DNA of 64,000 bases from Byssochlamys sp. IMV 00236 (Eukaryota; Ascomycota; Eurotiomycetes; Eurotiales; Thermoascaceae): the NCBI GenBank assembly GCA_001931875.2, contig MSJH02000837.1, forward strand, positions 343,627-407,626. Direction: 5' to 3'. Position numbers and translations under genes: made by a program. The notes beneath the pieces were generated by a model that saw nothing but the letters and a program-made list of their open reading frames with translations, searched no databases and was not told the DNA's origin. Below are positions 21,101 to 33,399 of this stretch, one piece after another; within the stretch, counting starts at the first letter, position 1, and every line of letters starts with the position of its first letter.

Positions 21101-23300
21101 CTTTAGTAAACTAGATTATCTTCTTAGCAGGTTAAATAATCTTAACAAATTAGTTAGGCGATAAGGTAGACTAGACAGCTTCTCTAAGCTAAATAGATTA
21201 ACTTCTTAGAGTAAGTTAGGTAGGTATTCCTATAGGTTTAGTAAGATTTTTAACCTCTTAAGCTATTAGGTCAGTAAAGTAAATATACCTTATTATTTAA
21301 CTCCTAATAATAGCTTCTAGTTTTAAGGATCTTTAAATCTATAAATTAAGATTCTTCTTCTTTAGGACTATTTAGCTTTAGTGCTATAACTATTTATCTC
21401 TCTTCTTAGGGAGATTCTCTAATCTCCTAGTTAGGGTATTAGGCTTTACTCCTTGCTTTCTAAGATAGTATATAATTCAGAAGTTAAACTAGGATAAAAA
21501 CTTAGACTAATAGGCTTATCGCCGGTTCAGTAGCTTAATTAATATAAAGTATTTTAAATTACAATAATCTATAATAACTTTAATTAGTAATAGTATACCT
21601 TTAAGCTTAAGGCGCTACTCTTTAAAGTAGTAAATAATTACTAGCAGTTCTTTATTATAAATCTTATAATTATACTCTATAGCAAAGAGCTTTTTTAAGA
21701 AAAATATAATAGGATGCAGGATTCCTTTATTATTATACTAAGATATAACCCTAGCTAATATATAGTTAAATAAGTTAGTTTTAACTATAACCTTATAGGT
21801 CTAATTAAATAGTTTTAGAATTAAGGCTTAAATAAATACTTCTTTTAGGGCTTTAAAACTAGACTAATAGGTAGATATTTAATTAAAGAGAACTCTCTTT
21901 TAGGTTAAGTTTATAAGCAATATAATTATCTTAGAAAAGTTATAAATAAACTAATAGTAAAAGTTACTAAATTTAATAAAGGCTTATATATTAATTATAT
22001 AAGTTAGGGTCTTCTATTTAGTAATTATTTTTACCTTATCTAGGTTTATCTTAATATAGTCCTGGCTAATAATAATATCTAAAAACTTAGTCTTAGAAAT
22101 AATAAACTTATACTTCTAGATCTTTATATATAGGCCTACTTTATATAGCTTCTGCAGAATAGTATAAATATATTAAATATATTTAGAATAAGTTATATTA
22201 TATACTAGGATATTATTAAGGTATATAGTATAAAAGATATTAAGGTAATCTTATAAAGTATTATTAATAAACTGTTAAAATATCGCTAGTACTTCTATTA
22301 AGCTAAATAGTATTACTAGTAATTTAAATAAGCTAAGTTAGGTATAGAAGGCAGTTAAGTATTCTTATCCTTTCTTAATATAAAGGTTATTAAATATAGA
22401 AATAATATTAATCTTTATAAAATATTTTATTTCTTTTAGGTTATTTAGGGTCTTTTTAATTAAGGGTAAAGAGTATTAATCTTTAATAATTATTATATTT
22501 AGGGCTTAGTAATTTATATAGATCTATATCCTTTTATTAGGCTTTTTAATAAATAGAATTAAGAATATAATAGGCGATAAGCTTAGGCGGATAAATCCCT
22601 TTTTTAGGTTTTCTTTAATCTATTCTTTTAAGACCTTTAATTTATCTTAAGATATAGCATATAAGAGTTTAAAGGGAAATAACTTCCTCTTTAGTAGCTT
22701 AATATTATAGTTATAAGAATAATATAGTAGCAGGCATTTAGCCTCCTTAGAAGAAAAGATATTAATATAATTCTTAAACTTCTTAGGCAGTAAGCGAGTA
22801 AAATCTTTTTCTTAGACTTATTTAATCCTTAGAGCAGTATCTAAATTCTCTAGAATAATTATAAATATTTAAGTATTTCTTTAGGTATAGGCAGAATAGG
22901 CAGCTAAAGAAATAAAGGCTATATTTCTCTCTTCTAGTCCTCTAGGTCTTAGAAGCAAGTATTAGGGTAAAGCCTTTAGGAGAATATTATACAGGGCAGG
23001 TGTCTTAATTAGCTTTAAAGGCATATTATAATTCTTTTAATAATAATTACTATTAAAAATAATACTATAGGCGGTAAATTATAAATGCGGGTTATAATGC
23101 TTTAACTAAAGAAATCTTAAGATAATAGAGTAGTGCACTAGTTAGATAATATAGAACTTAGCATCTTTTTTAAAATAGTCCTTAATTCTTATATCTATCT
23201 AAATATAATATATAATCTTTTTATCCTCTAGTTCTCTTCTATTAAATATATATAGAGTAATTAGGCTTTTTAGGGGGATAGGCTCTAACTCCTAGTCTTT
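21100..23300 (-). pseudogene. Element C reverse transcriptase and RNase H
   Basis: Minus-strand Ty3/gypsy polymerase. The RT catalytic motif reads VYLNNILVY near 22205-22235 where active elements have YLDDI; both Asp codons are now Asn. RNase H follows: [20 protein letters not shown] (near 21690-21630), matching 'spaE.nYeiydkElLaii', then KVIIDYCNLKYFILIKLLNR (near 21570) and RKQGVKPNTLTRR (near 21460), matching the 'RPGK.n..aDaLSR' end of RNase H. Protease should lie just upstream (about 23300-23500), but its DSG motif was not found. Inactive. Confidence 0.85.
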
Positions 23301-23399
23301 AGCTTATTCTCAGTTTATAAATCCTTATCCTTTAGCTCTAGTATTAAGCAGGGTATAAGTTAGCAGGTAAATCTTCTCCTTCTTCCTTTCTAATATTAT

Positions 23400-24900
23400 A
23401 AATAGTATTATCAATTTTAATTATTATAAGTATTCTTTAAGGTTAATTCTATAAATAGCAGCGGCAGAGATTTAGATAATATATAGTTCTTAAGCTTAGC
23501 CGCAATTTACTCTAGGCTTACTCCTTTTACTAAAGACTAGCTAAGGGATAGACTACGCAAGTTTAGGAATTAAATTGCCTAGAGAGTCTAGGGATAGGAT
23601 TTATATATAGCTATAGTCTAAATCTTCTAGCAATTATTTAGATATAGGCAGTCTTTAATATAATATTCTAAAGAGCTACAGCGGAAGTAGGCGCTAGTTT
23701 TATAGTATAATAGGCTATACCCTCTCCTGCCCGGGCATCTAGAAGTACTTAGGTTTATTAGGTTATATAGCTATACTAGGGCTAATTTACTCTTCTATAT
23801 AGGGTTTCTCTAGGGCTAATTATTATATTTTACAGCTAAAGCAGGACTTAAAATAAGTAAAAGAGACTAGGTATATTAAATAGGTTTTAAAATAGCAGTA
23901 TAAGTCTTTATAATAGAGGGCTAGTTTATAATATATTAGTAGCAATAGTTTTTAAGGTCTTATAGGAATTTAGTAAACTAATAATATTTATAACTCGGGG
24001 GCTAATTATATAATAATATTCCTCAAAATTCTTAATTAATAGCTTACTTAAGTAGGGTAGATAGTATTCCTTTAGGTATTTCTCCTTTTAGTACTAGGTG
24101 CTAAAACTTAGTAAAGAAGATTTTAAATTCTTTATTAATTTAATAGAGGTTAATAGTTTATTATATATATTATTTATATAATTAGGATTATTAAACGCAT
24201 ATTTTAAGATATTTAAAATCTCTTAATAATTACTAAGAGTATAAGTCCTATCTCTAATATATAGTAATACTTAGGTATAAGGCGCACCCTTTAAGCAGTT
24301 AGTTATATAGGCTATATAGCTTTAAGAAGTTAGGAATTAGTCTTAGTTAATTATTATCTTCTCTTAAATCTAGGCTATAAAGCGCTAAAGGTCCTTTTAA
24401 TCGTCTTTAAACTTATCTAAATTAAAGAGTCTCTCTAAAAATCTAGGGGCGGAAGAAGGTATAATAATAAGTATCTTAAATACTTCTATTAGAATAGCTA
24501 TAGGTCTCTTAATACTAGGCTTAGGTTTAAGTATAAACACAGGTATATTTATAGTAAGAATAACTATATAGTAAGCTTAATCTCTCTTAAGAATAGCTTA
24601 AACATATTATTATTTCTTTTTATTAAGCTATATCTCCTAATATTGCTAGACAGCCTTAAGGTTAGTATTTTCTTATTTAAGCCTCTATTATATAGCTGCA
24701 AACTCTTGCTAGAGTTCTTAGAATTTTACCTTAGTCTATTTAATATATTAATTAGCTTTATTTATAGATAACTTAGCCCCAGTAATATATTTATATATTA
24801 GGCGATAGTAATTATACTATTTCGGCCCGTAGCTAGTAATAATATACTTAATAAACTCCCCTAAAATAGTTAGTAGAAATAAGGGAATTAGAGTAGGCAT
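23400..24900 (-). pseudogene. Element C gag region
   Basis: The frame starts at ATG (24898-24900, minus), only 37 bp inside the 5' LTR. It reads MPTLIPLFLLTILGEFIKYI, then a Lys/Glu/Gln-rich stretch with coiled-coil character (near 24700) before decaying. A weak 'NCG' (near 23500) could be the remains of a zinc knuckle. This is the expected place for the capsid/nucleocapsid gene. Assignment is by position and composition rather than by a recognised capsid motif. Confidence 0.6.
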
Positions 24901-24937
24901 TATTAACAGTATTAACTCCTAGGTAGGAGCTATATAG
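24901..24937 (-). promoter_or_regulatory. Primer-binding region of element C
   Basis: The short leader between the 5' LTR and the gag ATG. On the minus strand it begins CTATATAGCTCCTACCTAGG. With RIP reversed at one site it would start TGG as a tRNA primer-binding site does, but the tRNA cannot be named. It also contains the near-palindrome CTCCTAGGTAGGAG. Confidence 0.45.
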
Positions 24938-25237
24938 TATTAAGATATAGGCTTAGGGAGCAGGTTAGAATAAATAGAATAAGGTAGTTAATACTAGGAC
25001 TAGCTATAAGATCTCTATTTAGCTAATTTAGACTAGAATAGGCTGTTACAGGCAGGCTTAGTAAATAAAACATAGCTTAAAGAACTTAAATTTAGATTAA
25101 GCTATACACTGAAAATATCTTTGCAAGGTTATATAACGCCTTATATAATCTAGAAGAGTATAGACCTTGCTCTTCTAGATTAGGTAAGTATTAGCTAGCA
25201 GGTTAATTATTTTATCCCCTATATTAATACTATAATA
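24938..25237 (-). repeat. 5' LTR of element C
   Basis: 300 bp, same length and order as 8279-8578, starting TATTAAGATATAGG and ending TACTATAATA on the plus strand. It should carry the promoter of the minus-strand transcript. No TATA box could be singled out in such AT-rich DNA. Confidence 0.9.
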
Positions 25238-25242
25238 ATAAG
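25238..25242. repeat. Target site duplication of C, right copy (ATAAG)
   Basis: Exact repeat of 8274-8278. It marks the point where copia element E (or its flank) was cut by C. Confidence 0.75.
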
Positions 25243-25329
25243 ATTATAATAATTATATAACTTTTAATTTAATTATAGTAAGAATATAATAATTATATAA
25301 AGTCTTAACTATTATTTTATAATACTCTT

Positions 25330-26950
25330 TTTTAATTTAAACTTATTATATTAATTAATTTTAACTAATTTAAAAATTTTAAGAAGTTTATCTTTAATAA
25401 TAGCTTAATAAAGCTATTTACTATTATATTCTATATTTTAATAAACTTTATATTAATCTTATTTCTTTAATATAAGTCTTATATATAGTAATATTTAATA
25501 TTAATATATTTTAACCTTTTATAAGTATAAGTATCTTTAATTAATAATAGTAATACTTAATTATCTTTAAAGACTTTAACTAAAGAGCTTATAATAAAGG
25601 CTTACTTCTCTCTTATTATTAGTTTAAACTTATTTAAATTAATATAGTATTTATATCTTATATCTCTTAAAAGAAGGGCTAACTATTAAAATTATTTTAT
25701 AGTTTAATATATAGCTATATATTTTACTTCTATAGTTAAGGTTATAATAGATTTTTATTTTTTACTTAATTAGCTTATTAAGTAATTAGTTAAAATAAAA
25801 ATATTTCTTAAGATTAATATTTACTTAGACTTATTTATTATATAATTTAAATTTAAGTACTTAATAAGTTATTAGTCTTTATTCGCATTAAACTTAAGAT
25901 TAAAATATATACTTAATTAAAGATATCTTATTAAAGACTTTAATACTTTAAAGTATTTTTTAAATAGATTTAATAAATATTAGCTTAATTTACTAACTAT
26001 AAATATAATATTTAGTCTTATTAAAATTATTAAGTAAATAAGAATATTAATAATTCTTTAATACTATAAGAAATAGAGGTTCTTAGAGGTTATTAATAAA
26101 TTATTTTATTAGCGATTATAGTAAGAGAAGTAATAGCTTTATATACTTAGCTTAGAGAAGAGTTTATTAATAAGATAAAGGGTTAACTATTATAATAAAG
26201 AGTCTAACTAATATAGAAAAAGGTTTATATTAAAGAGATTTAATAATAAAGAGTTTATATAAGTAAGAAAATAATAGAGTATATATTATATTAAAATAAA
26301 TTACTAGCTTTTAATAAAATAGTAATCTAAAGCTTATTTATATTTTAAACCTTAAGTATTTCTTAGCTTTATTTTATATAAATTCTAAAAGCAGAGAATA
26401 TAGGGTTTAATTAATTACCTTAATATTATATTTAGATTTAAGGCTTTACTATAGTTCTATAAGCTTATACCTTAATAAAGAGCTAGAGGTATAATAGTAT
26501 TCTCTCTCTTTTTAAAGGCTTATTCTTAAGCTATTATAAAGTTATTATATTAAATATAAAGTATAGCTTTATAGAAGTTTATAGTATAATAAGTAAAGGA
26601 GCTTCTTATTATCTTTATAGTAAAAGGTTAAGAAATTATATAAGCTAAGAGTATTATTTATATAATATTATAAGGTTAAATTTTTAATCTTTAGTAATTA
26701 TCTTCTTACTTTCTATTATATATAACTCTTAGTCTTAAATATTTAAATAATAATTTAAATGCGTTTTTAAGAGTATAATAGTATTAATAGTATAATAGCT
26801 TAAATAATTTTAAAAGATTAGCTACTTTTTATTTATTTTTAAAACTTCTTACTTTAAAAATAAGTTATCTTAATTAATTATATTAATATCTACTAATTTA
26901 ATTAAACTATAGGTTTTAAGATCTGTTTTATATTACTCTTATATAGTAAG
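25330..26950 (-). pseudogene. Element E reverse transcriptase and RNase H (copia)
   Basis: Reading leftward on the minus strand: NPIFSAFRIYIKQ-like block near 26410, corresponding to the copia 'alYGLkqsPr.Wy' motif; FLTYINSLLLLNLF-like block near 26270, corresponding to 'vYVDDllL.G'; then RNase H with NANKD (25890) and LTIEVKYIAIY (near 25730), corresponding to 'DaDwagd' and 'lSt.EAEY.A'. It ends with KYINIKYYYI and KFIKI...SFIKLLLKINFLKF (about 25510-25370), matching 'khIdir.HfiRd...ADglTKpL....F'. The order RT, RNase H at the 3' end, without integrase after it, is copia, not gypsy. Catalytic Asp codons are changed. Confidence 0.8.
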
Positions 26951-27299
26951 ACTCTTTAAATAATTACTTTAATTAAGGATTTATATAATATATATTAATT
27001 TTATTAGTATTAATAGCTTAAAGAAGTTATTTCTCCCTTTAAAAAGCTATTCTCTCTTCTTATATCTCTTATAGAGGATATAGCTATTATTATTAAAATA
27101 TAGCTAAATTTAGTTATTAATATAATATTAGATTATAATCTCTTAATTACTACTAAGATATTAAAGACTTTAATTACTATTATAATATTAAAGAGATTAC
27201 TTTTTTAATTAAGTATTACTTCTTTTATAGCTATTAATAAATTAATATTTTTATTTACTTTAAATCTTATTAAAGATTTATTAGCTAAGATAAATATTA

Positions 27300-28442
27300 T
27301 ACTAAAATTAAAATATAATTAGTTTATACTTTTATTAAAGTAATTTTTTCTTATAGTCTTAATTACTATATAAGTAAGTCTTTTTAATTTAATAGTAGCG
27401 CTAAAAAGCTTATTAAAGAAAAAGAGAACTTATTCTATTATTAAGCTAATTACTATAATTAAGCTAAAGATAACTTTTATTTATACTATAAAAAAGTCTT
27501 AGAGATAAAATATAAAGTATAAGGAAATTATTAATATAAGAACTTAGATTAAACTAGTTATTATTAAGACGCTAATTAAAATTATTATTATTATTATTAC
27601 TAATATAGTAATAGAAAATAGTCTTACTATCTTTAAACTAAGTAAAGAATTTTCTCTAATTTCTTAAAAGATATACCTTTACTATTTAAAAGAGTTAATT
27701 AAGAATTTAGTACTTTAATATACTTATACTAATATTAATATTAAGTATAATTATTATAATTATAAATATAAGCCTTATATTTTAATCTTATTAATTTATA
27801 AAAATAAGCTTATTTATTTATAGAGCTTTAATTAAAAGGCCTATTTTTTAAGTAATTATAAGTCTTTTAAAAAGGCTTATAGTAAGTATAAATTCTTTAT
27901 AAAAGTATATTTATATAAAGCGCCTATTAAGGCAAATATAAATAAGCTTATATTTACTATTTTATTAACTTTATCTTTATATAAGTAGTTTATAATATAG
28001 CTTTAATAAGAGTTACTTAAATTATTTTATTTAATAGTATTAAATCTATAGTATATATAAGAAATTATATATATTATTTATAATATTTCTTCTTTTTTTA
28101 ATAAGGAGAAAAATAAATCTATACTAATAAAGTTTTATAATAATAAAATAAATAAGTAAGAGAAATTAATCTTAAGCCTATATTTTTAGTTTTTACTAGA
28201 GATAGCCTAGTTAAAATAAATTTATTTCTAAGTAAATTAGCTTCTTATATTCTTATTAAAACTTTTAAATCTTTATAAATAAATAAATAGAAAAAGAGTA
28301 ATATAAATTTAATAATAAAATAGTTAAATAAAACTTAAAAATCTAATAAGAAAAAAGAGAAATTTTATTAGTTTTATTAACTTCTTCTTTTAAAGCTTCT
28401 TAAAGCCCTTCTTAAAAAAGTCTTATTAATAGCTTATACTAT
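27300..28442 (-). other. Unresolved AT-rich part of element E
   Basis: By position this should be the integrase/gag end of minus-strand copia E. No HHCC, DDE or gag motif could be read on either strand. Long A- and T-rich runs dominate. It ends exactly where the A' LTR begins. Confidence 0.4.
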
Positions 28443-28786
28443 TATTATAAAATAAGGTATTAAGACTTAGTAGTAAGTCTTAGAGTATAAGAAAATAAAG
28501 GAAGAAAAGAAAAGCTTTATTCTTTAAGGCTTAAAATAAAGTTAAAGAAAAAGCTTTAATAGTAAAGTAATATAATAAGTAAAAGCTGCTTTATTATTAA
28601 ACTAATATTAAATAATAATTAAAAGGAAAACTGCTTATTTTATTTTATATTAACTAACTAATATCTTTTTTACCTTCTCTCTATTTTATTAGAAATATTT
28701 AAGCTATTTCTTTTAATAATAGTATATAACTTACTAATTTAATTATATCTTTAAAACCTCCTTAATTACTATTTTTCCCTACTATA
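28443..28786 (-). repeat. 3' LTR of A'
   Basis: 344 bp with the A-type termini TATTATA...CTACTATA. Clearly diverged from A1-A3 LTRs, with additional small indels as well as transitions. Confidence 0.7.
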
Positions 28787-29256
28787 TAACTTTCTCTCTT
28801 TTATATATAAATGCCCTTATTTACTTCTCTTTAATACTGTAATTTACTTAATTTTATTCTATTTATACTATAAGTTTCTTTTAAAGTAAGAATATTTTAA
28901 TATTTTATATACTTTATATTTAGTAATTATTAAGCTTATAAGCTATTATTATTAATTCTATAAGAAAAGCTTAATAGATTATTTATCTTAAATAAGAATA
29001 AAATATAACTTTACTTATACCTCTATAAAGTCTTATAAAGCTTACTTAAAAAGGGCCTTTTTAATAATAGTTATTTTATAGATAAGAAGATTAAATAGGC
29101 CTTTTTTTCTCTAGTCTTTATATATTCTGCTAATTTCTTTATAATTAAAGAAGTAAATAGTAATTATATTAAAGCTTCTCTTCTTTAATATTATTATTCT
29201 CTAGTTATTAGATATTAATATTTATCTATACTTTAAAGTATAATATTTTAATATTA
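28443..29256 (-). mobile_element. Element A': diverged A-family relic, 3' end
   Basis: 28443-28786 aligns block for block with the A3 LTR in the same (minus) orientation: TATTATAAAATAAGGTATT against TATTATAGGAAGATATATT, then AAGACTTAG, AAAGAAAAAGCTTTAATAG, ATTAAACTAATATTAAATAA, and the terminal TTTTTCCCTACTATA. 28787-29256 continues as the 3' end of the third frame and polypurine region. It is more A+T-rich than A1-A3, so older. CTAT precedes the LTR as a possible duplication. The rest is displaced beyond the right edge because D inserted at about 29257. Confidence 0.7.
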
Positions 29257-29452
29257 TATAAAGGGAATATCGGGTAGAGCTTAGCGTAGCTAAGCTTTTC
29301 CCTAAACTTCCCCTAAAGTAATTCTTTAATCTATAGAATTACTTTAATAAAGTAAAATTACGCATATAAGAAAACCTATATAAATAGTTATATTCTCTTA
29401 GTTTAAAGAAATATATAATCTTTTATAAATAAAATTATATTTAGTAATATAT
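29257..29452 (+). repeat. Putative 5' LTR of element D
   Basis: Begins TATAAAGGGAATATCGGG after the A' homology ends. It contains a GC-richer stem AGCTTAGC/GCTAAGCT (29278-29296), an 11-bp inverted repeat TAAAGTAATTC/GAATTACTTTA (29314-29324, 29336-29346), and a TATA-like CCTATATAAATAG (29375-29387). A likely end is TAATATATTATA. No second copy is in the window. Confidence 0.5.
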
Positions 29453-31769
29453 TATACTAAAGCTTATCTTAAAGTAAGCTAATAATAAGTAAAAACCTAT
29501 AGAGCTATATTTTACTATATTAATCTTAAAGATATAATATAAATACTATATTATTATTTAGAGATTTATATCTTAATCTTAATAATAAAAAAATTCTTTT
29601 AAAAATAAGATAAAATTTACTATTTAAGAACTCTTTATTAGCTAGCTAAGAGCTAAAGAGACTATTACCTTAAAATAAATATTCTAAAGGCTAAATACTA
29701 TTAATTAAGAAAGTTTAAGAATTCTTTTAAAATAATTAACTAAAAGGTAATATAAACTTAAGTAAAGCCTTAAATTATAAGAGGTAAATTATAATATAAA
29801 TATATAGAGAATTATAAAAGCTATTTAATAGGCTAAAGCCGCTGCCTAAGAGATATTTAAATAAGCTTATTAAGCTTAAAAGGCTAAAAAATAAGAAACT
29901 TAAAAGATTAAAGCCTATTTTAAAGATTTTTACATAGCTTAAAACTATAAAAATATTTTAATTATAGACTTAAATAGCTTAAAAGATTAAATATTTATAA
30001 AAAAAGGCTAAGCCTATTATAAAGCCTTTAAATTACTATACTTAACTAAATATAATAAGTAAATTAAAGATAATATAGCTCTTAAATAAATTCTTAAGAT
30101 AAAGAAATATTTTTAAAATAAAAAAGATCTTATAAAATAAGAAATAATTAAATATTAAAAAATAATCTTATATTAAAGCTATTTTAATAATAATATAAAG
30201 ATTAAATAAAATAATTAATATATATATATAAATAATAAAAAGGCTAAAGAAATTATAACTTTAATAAATTTTTAAAAATAATTATTAAAAAACTTTAAGA
30301 ACTATAATAAGTATAATAAGCACTAAAAATAATTTAAGAATTATAAGTAAAATAATTAGTTATTCTAAGAGTATACCTTAAGACTATAAGATATTATCTT
30401 AATATTAAACCTAGAGAATATAATTAATAAAATAGTCTTATAAAAGTTAATTATAAGCGCTAAGGTAAAGCTTTAAATAAAATAGTATAAATATAAAATA
30501 AAACTAAAGACTATTAATAAAGTAATCTTATATTTTATATATTAAGAATAGAGTCTATAGGCCTCTATATTATTAATAACTATTAACTATAGATAAAATA
30601 AGAATAATATACTAGAGGTAAATAACTTAATAAACTTAAATACTATTACTATAAACTTAAATTATTTAAAAAAATTATTATTAAGTTAAGCAATATAATA
30701 TAAATATTACTAAGCTTATTTTAGCTATAAAGAGATAATATATTAATAAAAAGATTACCTTTATATTCCTTAAAATTATTTAGTAAAGGTAAACTTTATA
30801 AATATAAAAAAAGAGAAAAGTTAATAAATTTAAAAGCTCTTATTAATTACTTATATTATACTTCTTAAATAAGATTAAGCCTAATAATTTTAAATAATCT
30901 TAATCCCGCTAAAATTAAAAAAGAAAAGAAGAGATAAATAAAACTAAAGGAGAAAATTAATAAATTTAAGTAAACTACTTATTTATATATAATAGGTAAG
31001 TTACTTATATTATTTAATAGGTAAATTAGCCCGCTAGGCTAAGACTAATAAGTTTATATATTAATTAACTTAAGGGTAAGCTATATATTTATAATTAAAA
31101 GGCTACTTACTAAGAAATAATAGGTTTATTAAAGAGGGTAAGTAAATTCTCTTAATATTAAGCTACTAAATAGAGAATTAATAACTATAAAGTTAAATAC
31201 TTTATTACTCTTAAAGATTAAAAGATAAACTAATTTAATCTACGCCTAGAAGATTAATATATATAATTATAATTTAATCTTAGGGTAAAACTAATTATAA
31301 AAAGTTAATCTTAATATTAATTAAAAAACTTTATAAATATATATCTGTAATAAATAAAGGTATTTTTATATTTTAGATCTTATTAATATAAGATAAACCT
31401 TAAAGAAAATACTCTTATTACTCTTAAATATAATATTAATAGTATAAATATTATAAATATTATAAAAGAAATTAATAGAAATAGTATTATAGCTAATTTA
31501 ACTAATTAAAATAAGAATAAATATTAAACCTATTAAGATAAGTAATTTAAGACTAAAAGTCTTACTATAATAGTTTTACAAGGTCTTTTAAATAAAACTA
31601 CTACTAGCTTTATTACTTAATAAAGAATTTAAGTATAATATTAAGATAGAAGATACTTAACCTATTAATATTAATTCCTATCCCCTATTATATACTTATA
31701 TAGAGAAATTAAAATAATAAATTAAAGAGCTATTAGCTAAGAGGCTAATATAATTCTTAATAAGCCTAT
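29453..31769 (+). pseudogene. Element D gag, protease and start of RT
   Basis: Plus-strand frames with RIP stops. A Lys/Leu-rich gag-like stretch (RLKPLPKRYLNKLIKLKRLK near 29832-29890) is followed by a Gly/Ser-poor middle. The RT entrance is clear at 31670-31769: YPLLYTYIEKLK then KELLAKRLIQFLISLY, matching 'p.yplS..el..l...i.e.l.kGfIrpS.SP'. A protease DSG was not securely found. A2 cut the frame inside RT after this block. Confidence 0.65.
31766..31769. repeat. Target site duplication of A2, left copy (CTAT)
   Basis: CTAT precedes the A2 5' LTR and recurs at 60708-60711. Joining the two sides restores the RT frame of element D. Confidence 0.7.
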
Positions 31770-32017
31770 TATAGTAGAGAGGATTAGTGTAAAGAATATA
31801 ATTAGTTAAGAGGTTATATGCTTTTACTTAAAGTCTTTAAAAAGTCTATAAATAAAGTAGAAGAAGAGGAAGATAAGACCTTTTAATTATTTAGAATAAA
31901 ATAATTAGCTTTACCTTTCTATTATTATTTAATATTAGTTTAGCATTAAATTATTATTAGTTTACTATATTAGTTTATAGCTAGAGCTTTTCCTCTAGCT
32001 TTACTCTAAGCTCTAAA
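31770..32017 (+). repeat. 5' LTR of A2, first part
   Basis: Starts TATAGTAGAGAGGATTAG and runs to GCTCTAAA, where element B interrupts. It continues at 40467. Total length without B is 328 bp, against 330 bp for its 3' partner. Confidence 0.9.
32013..32017. repeat. Target site duplication of B, left copy (CTAAA)
   Basis: CTAAA immediately left of the B LTR, repeated exactly at 40462-40466. Confidence 0.85.
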
Positions 32018-32160
32018 TGTTACAGATATAGCTCTGCTATAGCTACAGCAGTATTAAACCGCCTATTAGACCGCCTTAGCAGTATTTAGTAAACAGTATC
32101 CCCTTAGTAGAGTAATTAACCTTCTTATCTCTTATATCTCTACAGCTTCGCCTAGTTATA
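32018..32160 (+). repeat. 5' LTR of element B
   Basis: 143 bp, starts with an intact TG (TGTTACAGATATAG) and ends CCTAGTTATA. Few differences from the 3' copy, nearly all transitions. Confidence 0.93.
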
Positions 32161-33399
32161 AATAGTAATATATCCTAACTAATTAGGGCAAGGTATTCTC
32201 TATTATCTCTATCCTAAGCTTTAAGACCTTAGGATTATTAGACTTTAGTCGACTAATCTTACTATCTCGCAGAGAATCTGCTGTGTATTTTAATAAGGAC
32301 AATACTAGTATCTCTATAGTACTATATGCCTATATCCTCTAATAATTTAAACCCTCTCTCTTAATACTTGCCTATAATCTCTTTCTAAATTATATTAACC
32401 GCCTTTTAGCTTATAGCTTTCTAGGCAAGCTAGTTAAACTATAAAAATTAATTCCCTTAGGTTATCTTATTCTTAATTAACTTTATTATTTTATTTTATT
32501 TAGCACTAAAGGGAAGTTTAATATCAGCTTATCTTATAGTTAACTTAGTTATATCTAGGGGTAATACTACCCTATAGGCAGGAAATTTTTCTTTTTCTAT
32601 AGACTAGGTAATTAACTAAAATATTTTAAACTAAGCTATAAGTAGCTTTTATAGGGTAATAAAGGCACTAGCTAATAACTCTATCTTCTTATTTTAACAG
32701 TAGGAGTAAAGAGTACTATTAGGGGAGGAAGCAATATAAAAACTAATTAATCTATTAGGCTATAGCTGTTCTAAGACGTTATTATTATATATAATACAAA
32801 TAAGGGCTTCCTCTAACCCTTAAGGAAGTACTATAGCGCTATTATCTTAAAAGCAGAAATATATACTTAAATAGCCTATAGATATCTCTAACATTTCCTT
32901 AAAGTTCTTATAGATATAGTTCGATAAGCTATTATATTTAAGAACTAATTTCTATCCTTTAATCTTTAATATAGGATAACCGCCTCTTAATACAGAAGCC
33001 AGGCAAGGTAAAGATAGCACTATAATTAGGTAATAACAAGATAAAAGAATAAATAATATAGAAGATAAAAGACCTATATATAATACTATACTGCTATTAG
33101 TTAAAGGTAAAGATATAAATAATAATACTAGGGCGAGGCTATTAATAGAAGTCGATCTTAATTTAATAAGTACTAATACTCTGCTTATATAAATAATAAA
33201 GATAATAGCTATATTAAATAAGATAATAACTAAGACTATAACTAAGCTAGCAGAATAAAATTAAAGTATCTTATATAAACTTAATAAATAGCGGGATAGT
33301 ATATAGTCTAATAGAAACTACTCTATTTTAAGTAATAATTATAACTATAATTAGAATACTGCTAGTAATACTATAATAATATTATTATTATACTTAAAT

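Larger units (their letters stand above)
8279..25237 (-). mobile_element. Element C: Ty3/gypsy LTR retrotransposon, split by A1
   Basis: A minus-strand gypsy element bounded by two 300-bp LTRs (8279-8578 and 24938-25237) and flanked by ATAAG target duplications (8274-8278 and 25238-25242). Reading from 25237 leftward the order is 5' LTR, gag (ATG retained at 24900), reverse transcriptase, RNase H, tether, integrase, polypurine tract, 3' LTR, as expected for Ty3/gypsy. Element A1 (10165-20431) interrupts it between the tether and the integrase zinc-binding region. Without A1 it is about 6.7 kb. All frames carry RIP stops, so it is defective. Confidence 0.9.
25243..28442 (-). mobile_element. 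Element E: Ty1/copia remnant (host of the nest)
   Basis: A minus-strand copia polyprotein, read from high to low coordinates. RT and RNase H are clear (listed separately). The gag and integrase part should lie in about 27300-28442, but decay there prevented recognition. The right side is cut at 28443 by the A' LTR and the left side at 25242 by element C. E therefore predates both. LTRs were not identified; the 3' LTR may be split between 25243-25330 and the DNA left of 8274. Confidence 0.7.

Noticed and set aside
29278..29296. Stem-loop AGCTTAGC GTA GCTAAGCT as a transcription terminator
   Set aside because: No poly-T follows and the genome is eukaryotic in character; it lies in the putative LTR of D and is kept only as part of that description.
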